Below, in pieces: positions 17,952 through 27,400 of a DNA stretch of 64,000 nt (its first letter is position 1; each line of letters begins with the position of its first letter). The stretch comes from Halomonas sp. UBA3074 (lineage in GTDB: Bacteria > Pseudomonadota > Gammaproteobacteria > Pseudomonadales > Halomonadaceae). The notes beneath the pieces were generated by a model. The model had not been told where the DNA came from and searched no databases. It saw nothing but the letters and a program-made list of their open reading frames with translations. The DNA lies in NCBI RefSeq assembly GCF_002366715.1, contig NZ_DFBS01000011.1:73110-137109 (forward strand), read 5' to 3'. The translations under genes and the position numbers were made by a program.

Positions 17952-18929
17952 TTACGGCAGCAGGATAGTCGAGCCGGTGGTCTTGCGGCTCTGCACGGCA
18001 TCCTGGGCTTTACCTGCGTCTGCCAGCGGATAGCGGTTGGCGATATCGATGTTAACCTTTCCGCTCTCCAGCATGGCGAAGAACGCCTGGCACATCATTT
18101 CCAGACGCTCGCGCGTATCGGCATACCCGTTCAAGCTCGGGCGAGTCACGTAAAGCGCGCCCTTCTGGTTAAGGATGCCGATATTGACACCGTCCACCGG
18201 GCCAGAAGCGTTGCCAAAGCTCACCATCAGGCCACGTGTCTTTAAGCAGTCCAGCGACATTTCCCAGGTATCCTTGCCTACCGAGTCATACACCACATCG
18301 CACATTTCGCCGTTAGTCAGCTCCCGCACTCGCTCGACCACGTTCTCTTCGCTGTAATTGATCGTCGCCCAGGCGCCGTTAGCCATGGCCAGGTCTGCTT
18401 TTTCCTGGGAACTGACGGTACCAATCAATTTGACACCCAACGACTTCGCCCACTGGCAGGCAATCGACCCTACCCCACCGGCGGCGGCATGGAACAATAT
18501 GGTCTCGCCGCCTTTGAGCTCATAAGTCTGGCACAGCAGGTACTGAACGGTGAGCCCCTTGAGCATACTGGCCGCTGCCGTCTCGAAATCAACGGAGTCG
18601 GGGAGTTTGACTACTTTTGCCGCTGGCAGCGTGTGCAGCTCGGCATAGGCGCCCAAGGGTCCTTGTGCGTAAGCCACACGGTCACCAACAGCCAGGTGTG
18701 TCACGCCAGCCCCCACGGCATCGACGACGCCCGCGCCTTCGGTGCCAAGGCCCGAAGGCATCGCCGGGGCAGGATAAAGGCCGGTGCGAAAGTAAATGTC
18801 GATGAAATTGAGGCCAACCGCTTTATTGGCGATACGCACTTCGCCCTGGCCGGGTTCAGCGGGCGTCACATCGACCAGCTCAAGCACCTCGGCTCCGCCA
18901 GTCTGGGCAAATTGGATACGCTTAGACAT
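17952..18929 (-). CDS. qor: NAD(P)H:quinone oxidoreductase, zinc-free MDR family
   Basis: A 325-residue medium-chain reductase close in length and pattern to E. coli QorA: GLNFIDIYFRTGLYP near the N-terminus, GTEGAGVVDAVGAGV, and the NADPH-binding glycine motif HAAAGGVGSIACQWAKSLG. The Cys/His zinc ligands of alcohol dehydrogenases are absent. It should reduce quinones in the cytoplasm using NADPH. The start follows AAAGGAAATCTCC. It is a single-gene unit with its own terminator; the gap to the divergent ugpQ holds their promoters. Confidence 0.93.
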   Translation of the reverse strand: MSKRIQFAQTGGAEVLELVDVTPAEPGQGEVRIANKAVGLNFIDIYFRTGLYPAPAMPSGLGTEGAGVVDAVGAGVTHLAVGDRVAYAQGPLGAYAELHTLPAAKVVKLPDSVDFETAAASMLKGLTVQYLLCQTYELKGGETILFHAAAGGVGSIACQWAKSLGVKLIGTVSSQEKADLAMANGAWATINYSEENVVERVRELTNGEMCDVVYDSVGKDTWEMSLDCLKTRGLMVSFGNASGPVDGVNIGILNQKGALYVTRPSLNGYADTRERLEMMCQAFFAMLESGKVNIDIANRYPLADAGKAQDAVQSRKTTGSTILLP

Positions 18930-19145
18930 GGAGATTTCCTTTCATTATTGGGTTTATGAATGATAGACAAGACAACAGGTGTCGTTATACAAGCGCGTCA
19001 CCGCGTTTAAATCAAGCGAGCACGCTAGTGACTTAACTGAGTGAGTGGGCGTTGTGGACGCGGCAGCTAGCGTGATGAAACGCCGCTGTCATACACCCAT
19101 GCTAAAATAGCGTCCTTTTTATCGTCCAAAGCGTAGAGATTTGTC

Positions 19146-19901
19146 ATGACACATCCCGCTATTCAAGTTCCCGCTCTGATTGCGCACCGCGGCTACTCGG
19201 CCGCCGCTCCCGAAAACACGCTGGCCGCCGTGCGCGCCGCCCATCAAGCGGGAGCGACCTGGGTAGAGTTGGATGTTCAATTGCTCGTAGATGGCACACC
19301 GGTCATCTGGCACGATGCCGATGTGTCGCGCTGCTCGAACGGACGAGGCAGCTTGGCATCGATGAGCTGGGCAACGGCGCAAACGCTGGATGCGGGTAGT
19401 TGGTTTGGCGATCGCTTTGCCGGTGAAAAAATGCCCCGACTGGACGAGATGCTGGCACTGCTTAACGAGCTGGAAATGGGCGTCAACATGGAGATCAAGG
19501 TCAACCGCGGTCGTGACCCCATTGCCCTGGTGGAGCGCGCACTGCCAGAGATGCTGGATACGTTGCCCAGCGAGCGGCTGATTATTTCCTCCTTCAATAA
19601 CGACGCCCTTACCCACTGCCGCAAGTTGGCAGATAAAGAGCGCTTAGCGCTGGGGGTGCTGTTCGGCAGCGTCCCCAAACATTGGCGCGCGCAGTGTGAA
19701 GCCATTGAGGCTTTCAGTGTGCACCCCGACTGGCCACGCTTGAAACGCGCTCAAGCAGATGCCATGCAGAGTGATGGTTACCAAATATTGTGTTATACCG
19801 CCAACGACCCCAGTGCCTTCCATAGCCGCTGGGAATGGGGTATCGCCGGTGTGATCACCGACGAACCCGCCGCGTTCAAACGCTTTCTCGATAGCCACTG
19901 A
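19146..19901 (+). CDS. ugpQ: Cytoplasmic glycerophosphodiester phosphodiesterase
   Basis: A 251-residue GDPD TIM-barrel enzyme without signal peptide. Metal and catalytic residues are visible: AHRGYSAAAPENTLAAVRAA (HR and E/N), WVELDVQLLVDGTPVIWHDA (ELD and HD), and VNMEIKVN. It hydrolyses glycerophosphodiesters to sn-glycerol-3-phosphate and an alcohol, which could feed GlpD encoded 7 kb upstream. The start lies after TAGAGATTTG. The next gene, nfo, begins 44 bases downstream on the same strand, so the two may be co-transcribed. Confidence 0.93.
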   Translation: MTHPAIQVPALIAHRGYSAAAPENTLAAVRAAHQAGATWVELDVQLLVDGTPVIWHDADVSRCSNGRGSLASMSWATAQTLDAGSWFGDRFAGEKMPRLDEMLALLNELEMGVNMEIKVNRGRDPIALVERALPEMLDTLPSERLIISSFNNDALTHCRKLADKERLALGVLFGSVPKHWRAQCEAIEAFSVHPDWPRLKRAQADAMQSDGYQILCYTANDPSAFHSRWEWGIAGVITDEPAAFKRFLDSH

Positions 19902-19945
19902 CCCGCGTAGCATGACGCTGAACAAACCGTGACAAGGAGGCCGTT

Positions 19946-20803
19946 GTGAAATACCTGGGAGCCCATGTGAGCGCCGCCGGTGGCGCAGACCAAGCCGTTC
20001 ATCGTGCTGTGGAAATCGGTGCCAATGCCTTTGCGCTGTTTACCAAAAACCAGCGCCAATGGCAGGGTAAACCGCTCACCGACGAAGCTATCCAAGCGTT
20101 TCGCCAGGCCTGCGCCGAACACCGCTTCGCCCCAGAGCAGATCCTGCCTCACGACAGCTATTTAATTAATCTTGGCCATCCGGAACAGGAAGGGTTGAAC
20201 AAGTCCAGAGCGGCCTTTTTGGATGAGATGCAGCGCTGCGAGCAGTTTGGGCTGACGCTGCTCAATTTCCACCCGGGCAGCCATTTAAACAAAATCAGCG
20301 AAAGCGACTGTTTAAAGCGTATTGCCGAGTCGGTGAATGAGGCGCTGGCGAATACCCAAGGGGTGACGGCCGTGATTGAGAACACCGCCGGTCAAGGGAC
20401 CAACCTGGGGTGGCGCTTCGAGCATTTGGCCGCCATCATCGATCAAGTGGATGATAAAAGCCGGGTGGGTGTATGTATTGATACCTGCCACGCGTTTGCC
20501 GCGGGCTATGATCTGCGCAGCGCAGACGCCACACAAGCCACCCTGGATGAGCTGGGCAGCGTAGTAGGGTTCAACTACCTGCGCGGAATGCACTTGAACG
20601 ACGCCAAAAGTGCCTTTGCCAGCCGCGTGGATCGCCACCACAGCCTGGGTAAAGGCAATATCGGCCTGCCTGCTTTTACCACTATCATGCAGGACACCCG
20701 AATCAACGCGATTCCGATGATTTTAGAAACCGTCGAACCCGACATTTGGGCTGAAGAAATTAGTTGGCTGCGTGCCCAGGCAGATAAAGCGCCCATCGAA
20801 TAA
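19946..20803 (+). CDS. nfo: Endonuclease IV (AP endonuclease)
   Basis: A 285-residue AP endonuclease of the Nfo family, which uses a trinuclear zinc centre to cut 5' of abasic sites in base-excision repair. Seen motifs: [59 protein letters not shown] and RGMHLNDAK, then [12 protein letters not shown]. The start codon is GTG at 19946 behind a strong AAGGAGG site. Length and motifs are complete. Confidence 0.96.
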   Translation: MKYLGAHVSAAGGADQAVHRAVEIGANAFALFTKNQRQWQGKPLTDEAIQAFRQACAEHRFAPEQILPHDSYLINLGHPEQEGLNKSRAAFLDEMQRCEQFGLTLLNFHPGSHLNKISESDCLKRIAESVNEALANTQGVTAVIENTAGQGTNLGWRFEHLAAIIDQVDDKSRVGVCIDTCHAFAAGYDLRSADATQATLDELGSVVGFNYLRGMHLNDAKSAFASRVDRHHSLGKGNIGLPAFTTIMQDTRINAIPMILETVEPDIWAEEISWLRAQADKAPIE

Positions 20804-20896
20804 GCGCTGCCGTCGAGGCGGGGTCTTTGCGCGCAAGGCGATGCTTGCCTACCCTTAAACTCCTTTCCCAAGCCCAGCCGACGTAAGGAGTTCGCA

Positions 20897-22312
20897 ATGA
20901 GCGGTACCGATCTTGGCAGTTTCGATGCCCAGACCTTAGCTCAGTTGTTTAAAAGCCGTGAGGCCTCTCCTCTGGAGGCGACCCGCGCCGCCCTTGAACG
21001 AATCGATCGCTTCAACCCCGCTATCAACGCCTATGTTCATGTGGATGCCGAAGGCGCGGAGTCTGCGGCGAAAGCCTCAGCACGGCGTTGGGGGCAAGGT
21101 AAACCGCTAAGCCCCATCGATGGTATTCCCGTATCACTGAAAGATTTGACCCAGGTAGCGGGCATGCCCTGCCGCGAAGGATCGCTGACCGCTTCTGAGG
21201 CATTATGCGACACCGATGCCCCGCCTGCACGCATGCTACGCGAAGCAGGCGCGGTGATATTGGGTAAGACCAACACCCCTGAATTCGGCTGGAAAGCGGT
21301 GACCGACAACCGCGTTTTTGGCGCCACCACCAACCCTTGGGATACCCGCTTAACCCCCGGCGGTTCATCCGGTGGCGCTGCGGCGGCCGCTGCACTCAAT
21401 ATGGGTGTGCTTCACCAGGGCGGCGATTCAGGCGGCTCGATACGCATTCCCGCGGCGTTTACGGGGGTGTTTGGGTTCAAGCCCACCTACGGCTGGACCC
21501 CACAGTGGCCACCCGCTAAAGAGCCCAGCCTTTCACACTTGGGGCCGTTGACCCGCACCGTACGCGATGCGGTCAGCATGTTGAACGTGATTGGCCGCTA
21601 CGATTATCGCGACCCCTACGCCACACGCGGGCAGCCTGAGTGCTGGGGAGTCGATTTGGATAAAGGCCTAGCCGGGCTGCGGATTGGCTACTCGCCAGAC
21701 CTGGGTTATGCCAATGTAGACCCGCAGATTGCCGAGCGTGTGCGTGAAGCGGCAACTCGCCTGGAAGCGCTAGGGGCAGAAATAGTCGAGGTAAATCCCG
21801 GTTTTTCATCGCCACTGGATACCTTCCGTAAGCTGTGGTTCACCGCCTCTTTAGAGCAGTGGTCGCAAACGGGGGAAGATCAACGCGCCCTATTGGACCC
21901 CGGCATGGTGGCAAATGCCCGCGAAGCAGAACCTTGAAAAGCCGTTGAGCTTTTTCGTGCTCTCGCCGATCGCGCAGCGTTGACCCAGCGTCTTGAACAC
22001 TTTAACCAGGAGTATCATTTGCTGATGACGCCTTCGGTGGCGGTCAGCCCGTTTGAGATCAATCAGGAAGTGCCTCCGGGAAGCGGCATGCAGGATTGGG
22101 AAGAGTGGGCCCCGTTCAGCTATCCCTTCAATCTCAGCCAGCAGCCTGCCGCCTCGGTGCCCTGCGGGTTTACCAATGAAGGATTGCCGGTCGGCTTTCA
22201 ACTCGCGGGCGGGAAATTTGATGACATCCGCGTGCTACGGGCTTGCCACGCTTATATGGAAGCGCACCCTCCGCGGTTTCCCAGCGCCCCAAATCCTACC
22301 CAGCACGCTTAA
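20897..22312 (+). pseudogene. Amidase-signature family gene interrupted by an in-frame TGA
   Basis: The reading frame encodes 471 codons of an amidase-signature enzyme, but codon 347 (21935-21937) is TGA. Before it lie all catalytic residues: Lys in GIPVSLKDLTQ, the GGSSGGAAAAAALNMG Ser-rich loop and the GGDSGGSIRIPAAFTGVFGF nucleophile region. After it the same frame continues without shift into a normal C-terminus (QQPAASVPCGFTNEGLPVGF, QLAGG) and ends at 22312. The first 346 residues could be made as a truncated protein lacking about 125 residues that complete the fold. TGG or CGA to TGA would explain it. It starts behind AAGGAG and ends at a terminator. Confidence 0.85.
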
Positions 22313-22343
22313 CGGTTTATCGATTTAGTGATGAGCACCCACA

Positions 22344-22370
22344 AAAAACCCCAGCTAGGCTGGGGTTTTT
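22344..22370. terminator. Bidirectional terminator after the amidase gene
   Basis: A 12-bp perfect stem including the A and T runs (22344-22355 with 22359-22370) with a TAG loop. It serves both the amidase gene and the convergent lipoprotein gene. Confidence 0.9.
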
Positions 22371-22407
22371 CGATGCATACCAAGTGGCCTGCATAGAGGC
22401 GTCGACA

Positions 22408-22842
22408 TTACATCGCCGATAGCTTCTCTTCATCCAACACGCCCGACATGCGCACCATGGCCAGCGCTTCGTCAAGATTGTCCATTTCTTCGATCATGAT
22501 CAATTCACTCTCTAAGCTCACCGGCTGGCCAGCCTTATCGGAGAGTATTTTTTCCAGGGAAGCCACATCCATAGCGTCGTCTAAGTGGTGAACATCTACG
22601 GAGGCGCTGTTACGGCCTGGTAAATAGATGGTGCCATTAGAGAAATCCACGGCGTAGGCAATCACCCCCGGAACGATAAAAAACAATAAACCCACCCCAT
22701 TGGCAATAGCGACAACCGGATCGATATCACCGCTCATCTGGCCTTTCCGCTCAGGGTAAAACAGCGTACCGCAACCACTTAATGACACGATCGAAACGCC
22801 CACTACGGCGCCTGTCAACCAGCGACGAACTGCTTGGTGCAT
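22408..22842 (-). CDS. Small lipoprotein of unknown function
   Basis: A 144-residue protein with a lipoprotein signal (VVGVSIVSLSGCGTLFYPER; Cys is the lipobox residue). A hydrophobic stretch VAIANGVGLLFFIVPGVIAYAVDF follows, then a polar C-terminal half. The C-GTLxYPER start resembles a family of small membrane-bound lipoproteins with an inner-membrane segment after the lipobox; I cannot give a role. I start at 22842 because GAGGGATCTCTCC precedes that ATG, while the frame also allows a TTG five codons earlier. Confidence 0.75.
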   Translation of the reverse strand: MHQAVRRWLTGAVVGVSIVSLSGCGTLFYPERKGQMSGDIDPVVAIANGVGLLFFIVPGVIAYAVDFSNGTIYLPGRNSASVDVHHLDDAMDVASLEKILSDKAGQPVSLESELIMIEEMDNLDEALAMVRMSGVLDEEKLSAM

Positions 22843-23134
22843 GGAGAGATCCCTCAATCAGAAAAGTAACTATAGTCGGCCTAACCTGCTGTGGCGCAGC
22901 GTTTTTTTATGACTATTCAATGCCGACCATCGCGCCCTAAACCAGCGTAGTCTAGCACAGCCTGCCAAAAGCATAGATGATTTAGCGATAACCACTATTT
23001 TGCCGCTTTAACCGCTAGGCCGTACAATGGCCTCATTCAACGCTAATGGGGCTAATCCCCGAAGGGGAATAAGGCTTCTTCCCGGCACCCGTTCTTCTCA
23101 ACACTATTTTAAGCTCTAAGGAATGCTCTAACCC

Positions 23135-24853
23135 ATGCGCGCCAGCCAACTATTGATTGCCACTCTGAAAGAAACCCCGGCCGATGCCGAAGTCATTAGC
23201 CACCAGCTAATGCTCCGCGCCGGGATGATTCGCCGTTTGACCTCAGGGCTTTATACGTGGCTGCCACTTGGCCTGCGCACCCTGCGCAAAGTCGAAGCCA
23301 TCGTGCGCGAAGAGATGAACCGCGCCGGTGCTCAAGAAGTCTTGATGCCCGCCGTTCAACCGGCAGAGCTTTGGCAGGAGTCTGGCCGTTGGGAGCAGTA
23401 CGGTCCTGAGCTGTTACGTTTAAAAGATCGCCATGACCGCGACTACTGCGTTGGTCCTACCCACGAAGAAGTCATTACCGACTTGGTGCGTAAAGAGATC
23501 GCCAGCTACAAGCAGTTACCGGTCAACTTCTACCAGGTTCAGACCAAATTCCGCGATGAAATTCGCCCGCGCTTTGGCGTCATGCGCTCGCGCGAATTCA
23601 TCATGAAGGACGCTTACTCCTTCCACCTCGATGAAGCCTCACTAAAACAGACCTATCAGGATATGTATGACGCCTATTCGCGTATCTTCACGCGTCTAGG
23701 GCTGAATTTCCGCCCGGTCATTGCTGATAATGGCTCGATCGGCGGCACCGGCTCCCACGAATTCCATGTGCTCGCCGACTCCGGTGAAGACGATATCGTC
23801 TTCTCCAACTCCTCCGACTACGCGGCCAATATGGAGAAAGCCGAGGCGCTGCCCGCGCCACTGGGCAGCCAGGCTACCCGTGCGGAACCCAGCGAAGAGC
23901 TGCGCCTTGTCGATACCCCCGATGCCAAAACTATCGCTACCTTGGTGGAACAGTTCGATCTACCGATTGAGAAAACCGTCAAAACCTTGATGGTTCATGC
24001 CGCCGAGGGCGGCCTGATTGCGCTGCTGGTACGTGGCGATCATGAACTAAATGAAGTAAAGGCCGAAAACTTGGCTCAGGTGGCCGCGCCGCTGACCATG
24101 GCCAGCGAAGAGGAAATTCGCGCAGCGGTAGGCGCAGGCCCCGGCTCACTGGGTCCGGTCGGGCTCACGATTCCGGTGATTATCGACCGCAGCGTGGCAC
24201 TCATGAGCGACTTTGGCGCGGGCGCGAATGTCGATGACAAGCACTATTTCGGGATTAACTGGGAACGTGACGTTGACTTGCCAGACGTAGCTGACCTTCG
24301 CAACGTGGTGGAAGGCGACCCCTCGCCGGATGGCCAGGGCACGCTTTCGATCAAGCGTGGTATCGAAGTCGGCCACGTTTTCCAGCTGGGTCAAAAGTAC
24401 TCCCAGGCCATGAATGCCAACGTATTAGGCGACAACGGTAAAACCAGCCATCCCTGGATGGGCTGTTACGGTATCGGCGTGACGCGTGTGGTCGCTGCCG
24501 CCATCGAGCAAAACCACGACGACGCCGGGATTATCTGGCCCAATGCCATCGCACCGTTTCAAGTAGCGCTGGTGCCCATGAACGCGCACAAGTCCCAACG
24601 TGTTCGCGAGGAGTCCGAGCGCCTGTACCAAGCGCTAAGCGCCGCCGGTATGGATGTGTTGTTGGATGACCGTGATACGCGCCCCGGTGTTAAATTCGCC
24701 GACCTGGAGCTGATGGGCGTGCCGCATCGCTTAGTGATCGGCGACCGCGGCCTGGATAACGGCGAGCTGGAGTACAAAGGCCGCCGGGACAGCGAGGCAA
24801 CGATGGTACCTGCCGATCAAATTGTCGACTTTTTGCGTGAGAAAACTCGCTAA
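23135..24853 (+). CDS. proS: Prolyl-tRNA synthetase
   Basis: A 572-residue bacterial-type ProRS. Class II motifs are visible ([20 protein letters not shown] and motif 1 region; motif 2 [20 protein letters not shown]; motif 3 [14 protein letters not shown]), with the editing insertion domain between about residues 225 and 405 and an anticodon-binding domain at the C-terminus ([20 protein letters not shown]). It charges tRNA-Pro in the cytoplasm. The start follows TAAGGAATG. A GC-rich hairpin (TCCCCGAAGGGGA) lies about 70 bases upstream in the leader. Confidence 0.97.
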   Translation: MRASQLLIATLKETPADAEVISHQLMLRAGMIRRLTSGLYTWLPLGLRTLRKVEAIVREEMNRAGAQEVLMPAVQPAELWQESGRWEQYGPELLRLKDRHDRDYCVGPTHEEVITDLVRKEIASYKQLPVNFYQVQTKFRDEIRPRFGVMRSREFIMKDAYSFHLDEASLKQTYQDMYDAYSRIFTRLGLNFRPVIADNGSIGGTGSHEFHVLADSGEDDIVFSNSSDYAANMEKAEALPAPLGSQATRAEPSEELRLVDTPDAKTIATLVEQFDLPIEKTVKTLMVHAAEGGLIALLVRGDHELNEVKAENLAQVAAPLTMASEEEIRAAVGAGPGSLGPVGLTIPVIIDRSVALMSDFGAGANVDDKHYFGINWERDVDLPDVADLRNVVEGDPSPDGQGTLSIKRGIEVGHVFQLGQKYSQAMNANVLGDNGKTSHPWMGCYGIGVTRVVAAAIEQNHDDAGIIWPNAIAPFQVALVPMNAHKSQRVREESERLYQALSAAGMDVLLDDRDTRPGVKFADLELMGVPHRLVIGDRGLDNGELEYKGRRDSEATMVPADQIVDFLREKTR

Positions 24854-25496
24854 CTATTTGAGCAAACACGCTAACACTGCCGAGTCAGCCACCGCGCACA
24901 TTAGCTTGTTTAGTGCCGCGCGGTGGCTAAGCGTCACATTGGCACTGGGCGTGCTCTTGTTCAGCCAGACCGGGCCCGCAGCAGCGCAGCCGCTGCCACC
25001 GGGCCTGCGCCCTACCCTTGAAATGGCGAACCAGCAGCACCAAACCCCTCAACAACAGTGGGCAGCGCGCCAATGGCGGGCACAAATGGATACGCCACTG
25101 GCGCGTTTTATCGGTGATCCAGCGCAGCGGCAGTTACTTCTCACGCGCATCTATCAGGAAGCCAGACTGGCAGGTTTGCCACCCGATTTAGTCTTGGCGT
25201 TGATACAAGTGGAAAGCGCATTCAAGGCTGACGCGGTCTCATCGGCCGGCGCCGTGGGCTTGATGCAAATCATGCCTTTCTGGATTAGCGAGCTGGGATT
25301 ACCAATCGATGATTTAACCCATCCGCCGCGTAACCTGCGCTACGGCTGTACCATCTTGGCGCACTATTTAGCGATCGAACGTGGCGACTTCACCCGCGCC
25401 CTCGCACGCTATAACGGCAGCTTAGGAAAAACCTGGTATCCGGAGCAGGTAATGCATGCCTGGCGCGATACGTGGCGCCAGCCAGGGAGGCATTAA
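24837..25496 (+). CDS. Secreted lytic transglycosylase (SLT domain)
   Basis: An exported lysozyme-like protein of about 219 residues. After an N-terminal hydrophobic export segment ([21 protein letters not shown]) comes an SLT domain with the catalytic Glu in [20 protein letters not shown] followed by [14 protein letters not shown] and LARYNGS. It should cleave murein glycan strands in the periplasm. There is no in-frame ATG before the mature domain: the candidates are GTG 24837, TTG 24822 and TTG 24858. I chose GTG, which overlaps the end of proS, but no ribosome site decides it. The tail overlaps the convergent kinase-like gene by 4 bases. Confidence 0.8.
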   Translation: MRKLANYLSKHANTAESATAHISLFSAARWLSVTLALGVLLFSQTGPAAAQPLPPGLRPTLEMANQQHQTPQQQWAARQWRAQMDTPLARFIGDPAQRQLLLTRIYQEARLAGLPPDLVLALIQVESAFKADAVSSAGAVGLMQIMPFWISELGLPIDDLTHPPRNLRYGCTILAHYLAIERGDFTRALARYNGSLGKTWYPEQVMHAWRDTWRQPGRH

Positions 25497-26716
25497 TCCT
25501 GCGGTTCACTAGGCTCGATCAACCCCACCGCCAAGCACTGACCCAACAGTTCGGCCATGTCTCGGCGCACCTGCTCAAGAGAAACGGGCATAAAAAACGC
25601 CACCAGGGTTTGGCTTAACTCCTCCATCGTCAGCGCTTCATGCTGCAATAGAGCCCATGCCGCCCGGCTGGTCATGTTCATCCGATGAATTGCGCCGCCC
25701 TCTTCCACAATGACAAACAGTTCATCACCCAAGGGGTACTCATGCGCCGTTTGACATGCACGCCAATAGCGCTGATCACCCCTATCGAGTGCCGCCGCTT
25801 TTGGCTTTGCCGCTGCCTGGGAAGGAGACGTGTAGAGGGCGGGTTGATCATTGAGTGCTGAGCTAAGCTCACGCCCTACAAACGCTGCCGCTTCGTAGGC
25901 GTCCGAATAGCGCAGCAGGAAGCAAGGCATTCCTTCCACCATCGGCCAGAATTTCTCAATCAGCTGTTGGTCAGTCAATGAATCGGCAAAATTCTGCCTT
26001 AACAGCTGCCATAACCCTTCCCCATGCTGAAGTGACGTCAGTTGTGGCGTGGTCACTTTGGGATCGCGGTCAATCAATACAATGGCACTGATGGGGCGTT
26101 GTTCGCCATGTCTAGCCATTAGCGTCTCCTCCAGCGCCACATAGCCATAGCGATCATCACTTGGCCCTGCATGCTGGCCAATAAAGTCCTTGAGCTCAGT
26201 CGCAAGCGAGGATGGAAGAGGTAACCGTAACCGCGGTGCGATCCCGAGCGAAACGCCGCTGCCTTGAGCAGTGAGCGCCACCACATCGTCTCCAAAGACA
26301 CGATAGCCAGCGGCGGCAAAGGCACAGGTGAGCGTACTTTTGCCAGCCCGGTGGGACTCGGGAAATATGATCAACTGGCCTTCTATCTCCGCCGCGCCGC
26401 AGTGTAAGCCAATAATGTCCGGGTGCTGACGTAAATAGGCACCCGATAGGTCCGCAATCACACTGCAGGCGGTGCTCACTGGCGTCTCGAGCCATATGCC
26501 CCCTTTGGGGAGTGCGGGCGCTTGCTGCCAATAACCACCGTCTTGCTGGCGAACACAAATAGCAGGCTGGTGTTGCTGAAGCGTGCATTCGGTTAACGGC
26601 CAGCTTGGCATCGCTGCCTGCAGTATCGGCAGCAGCGGCTGGGCATTGGCTAAGCGTAAGCAAGGGCCAAGTCCGGCTAGGGCATAATCGCTTGTCATGG
26701 TGTTAAACGTCGTCAT
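25493..26716 (-). CDS. HPr-kinase-like protein fused to a PqqD-like (RRE) domain
   Basis: A 407-residue protein in two parts. Residues about 1-310 resemble HprK-related kinases: a P-loop variant PESHRAGKSTLT (GKST at 125-128) followed by an Asp pair in YRVFGDDVVALTA (143-144), as in the HPr kinase core. The last 80 residues (FVIVEEGGAIHRMNMTSRAA, then WALLQ and three helices) look like a PqqD-type winged helix, the peptide-recognition fold of RiPP systems. In lasso-peptide clusters an HprK homologue phosphorylates the precursor. Here it follows the Tat-repeat protein gene by 8 bases, which suggests translational coupling. The frame opens 16 codons earlier inside that gene; I take ATG 26716. 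The substrate is unknown. Confidence 0.75.
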   Translation of the reverse strand: MTTFNTMTSDYALAGLGPCLRLANAQPLLPILQAAMPSWPLTECTLQQHQPAICVRQQDGGYWQQAPALPKGGIWLETPVSTACSVIADLSGAYLRQHPDIIGLHCGAAEIEGQLIIFPESHRAGKSTLTCAFAAAGYRVFGDDVVALTAQGSGVSLGIAPRLRLPLPSSLATELKDFIGQHAGPSDDRYGYVALEETLMARHGEQRPISAIVLIDRDPKVTTPQLTSLQHGEGLWQLLRQNFADSLTDQQLIEKFWPMVEGMPCFLLRYSDAYEAAAFVGRELSSALNDQPALYTSPSQAAAKPKAAALDRGDQRYWRACQTAHEYPLGDELFVIVEEGGAIHRMNMTSRAAWALLQHEALTMEELSQTLVAFFMPVSLEQVRRDMAELLGQCLAVGLIEPSEPQD

Positions 26717-26723
26717 CGATTTT

Positions 26724-27191
26724 TTACCAGCGATGCGGAAGTAAACGGCTGATACGTAGTTCAATCACGCCATCCCGCTCCCAGCGGGGGCGCTCGTCGT
26801 ACCGATAGGGCCGTGAATCTCCGTGGTGAGGATAAGGCGAGCGTGAATAGCCATTGCGCAAATATTCAGGACGGGAGTAGTCCGGACGCGAGTACTCAGG
26901 TCTTGCATAATGAGGGCGAGAGTAGCTTGGTCGAGAATGGCTGGGGCGTGAATGGCTGTGCTTTGCACGCCCCCGGCCTGGCCGTTGATGGTGGTGGCCG
27001 TTTGGACGCGAATGCCCACGGTCGTGGGCTTCAGCTTGCCCCATCGACAGTAACGTTGGGGCGACGTACAGCGCCGCCGCGCCAAAACCAAGGCTCGCCA
27101 GTACCTGTCGCCGCGAGCGCCGTTGTTTAAGCAAGGCAGTGGTCGGTTCTTTCGGGGTCGGTTCTTTCGGGGTGGTTTCTTGAGTGCTCAT
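26724..27191 (-). CDS. Tat-exported His/Ser/Tyr/Arg repeat protein
   Basis: A 155-residue protein. Residues 6-16 are a perfect TPKEP duplication; residues 24-55 form a twin-arginine signal (RRSRRQVLASLGFGAAALYV, then APTLLSMGQAEA). The rest is very basic and low complexity: His- and Gly-rich at 56-78, then about ten degenerate 4-residue units of the type YSRP, HSRP or YARP (79-120), and a short non-repetitive tail ending ISRLLPHRW. Tat export normally means a folded or cofactor-bearing protein, or a partner of one. It precedes the kinase/PqqD fusion, whose likely substrate it could be. No known family is recognised. Confidence 0.75.
   Translation of the reverse strand: MSTQETTPKEPTPKEPTTALLKQRRSRRQVLASLGFGAAALYVAPTLLSMGQAEAHDRGHSRPNGHHHQRPGRGRAKHSHSRPSHSRPSYSRPHYARPEYSRPDYSRPEYLRNGYSRSPYPHHGDSRPYRYDERPRWERDGVIELRISRLLPHRW
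27143..27172 (-). repeat. Perfect 15-bp tandem duplication in the Tat-repeat gene
   Basis: Two identical 15-base copies, 27143-27157 and 27158-27172, encode the repeated TPKEP near the N-terminus, with a partial third copy beyond. Confidence 0.95.
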
Positions 27192-27400
27192 ATCACTTCT
27201 CCGTAGTTATCGAACACCGTTTCAGTATTCACTTTAACCACCCCGCCCAGTGAGCGCCATGTTGGCGAGCCTGTTTCCCCATTGTTTACTCTTTTTTTGC
27301 AAGTGTTGGCTTACCGTTAAGCCAAAAGCATGACTTTCTTGCATAATCCTTTCACTATTAATCCCGATGCTTTACTAGCCCTCAGTGGAACGCTATCTCG

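Noticed and set aside
21935..21937. Selenocysteine or reassigned TGA in the amidase gene
   Set aside because: The position is not a Cys site in the family, I see no bacterial SECIS-like hairpin right after it, and TGA ends many normal genes in the window while Trp uses TGG.
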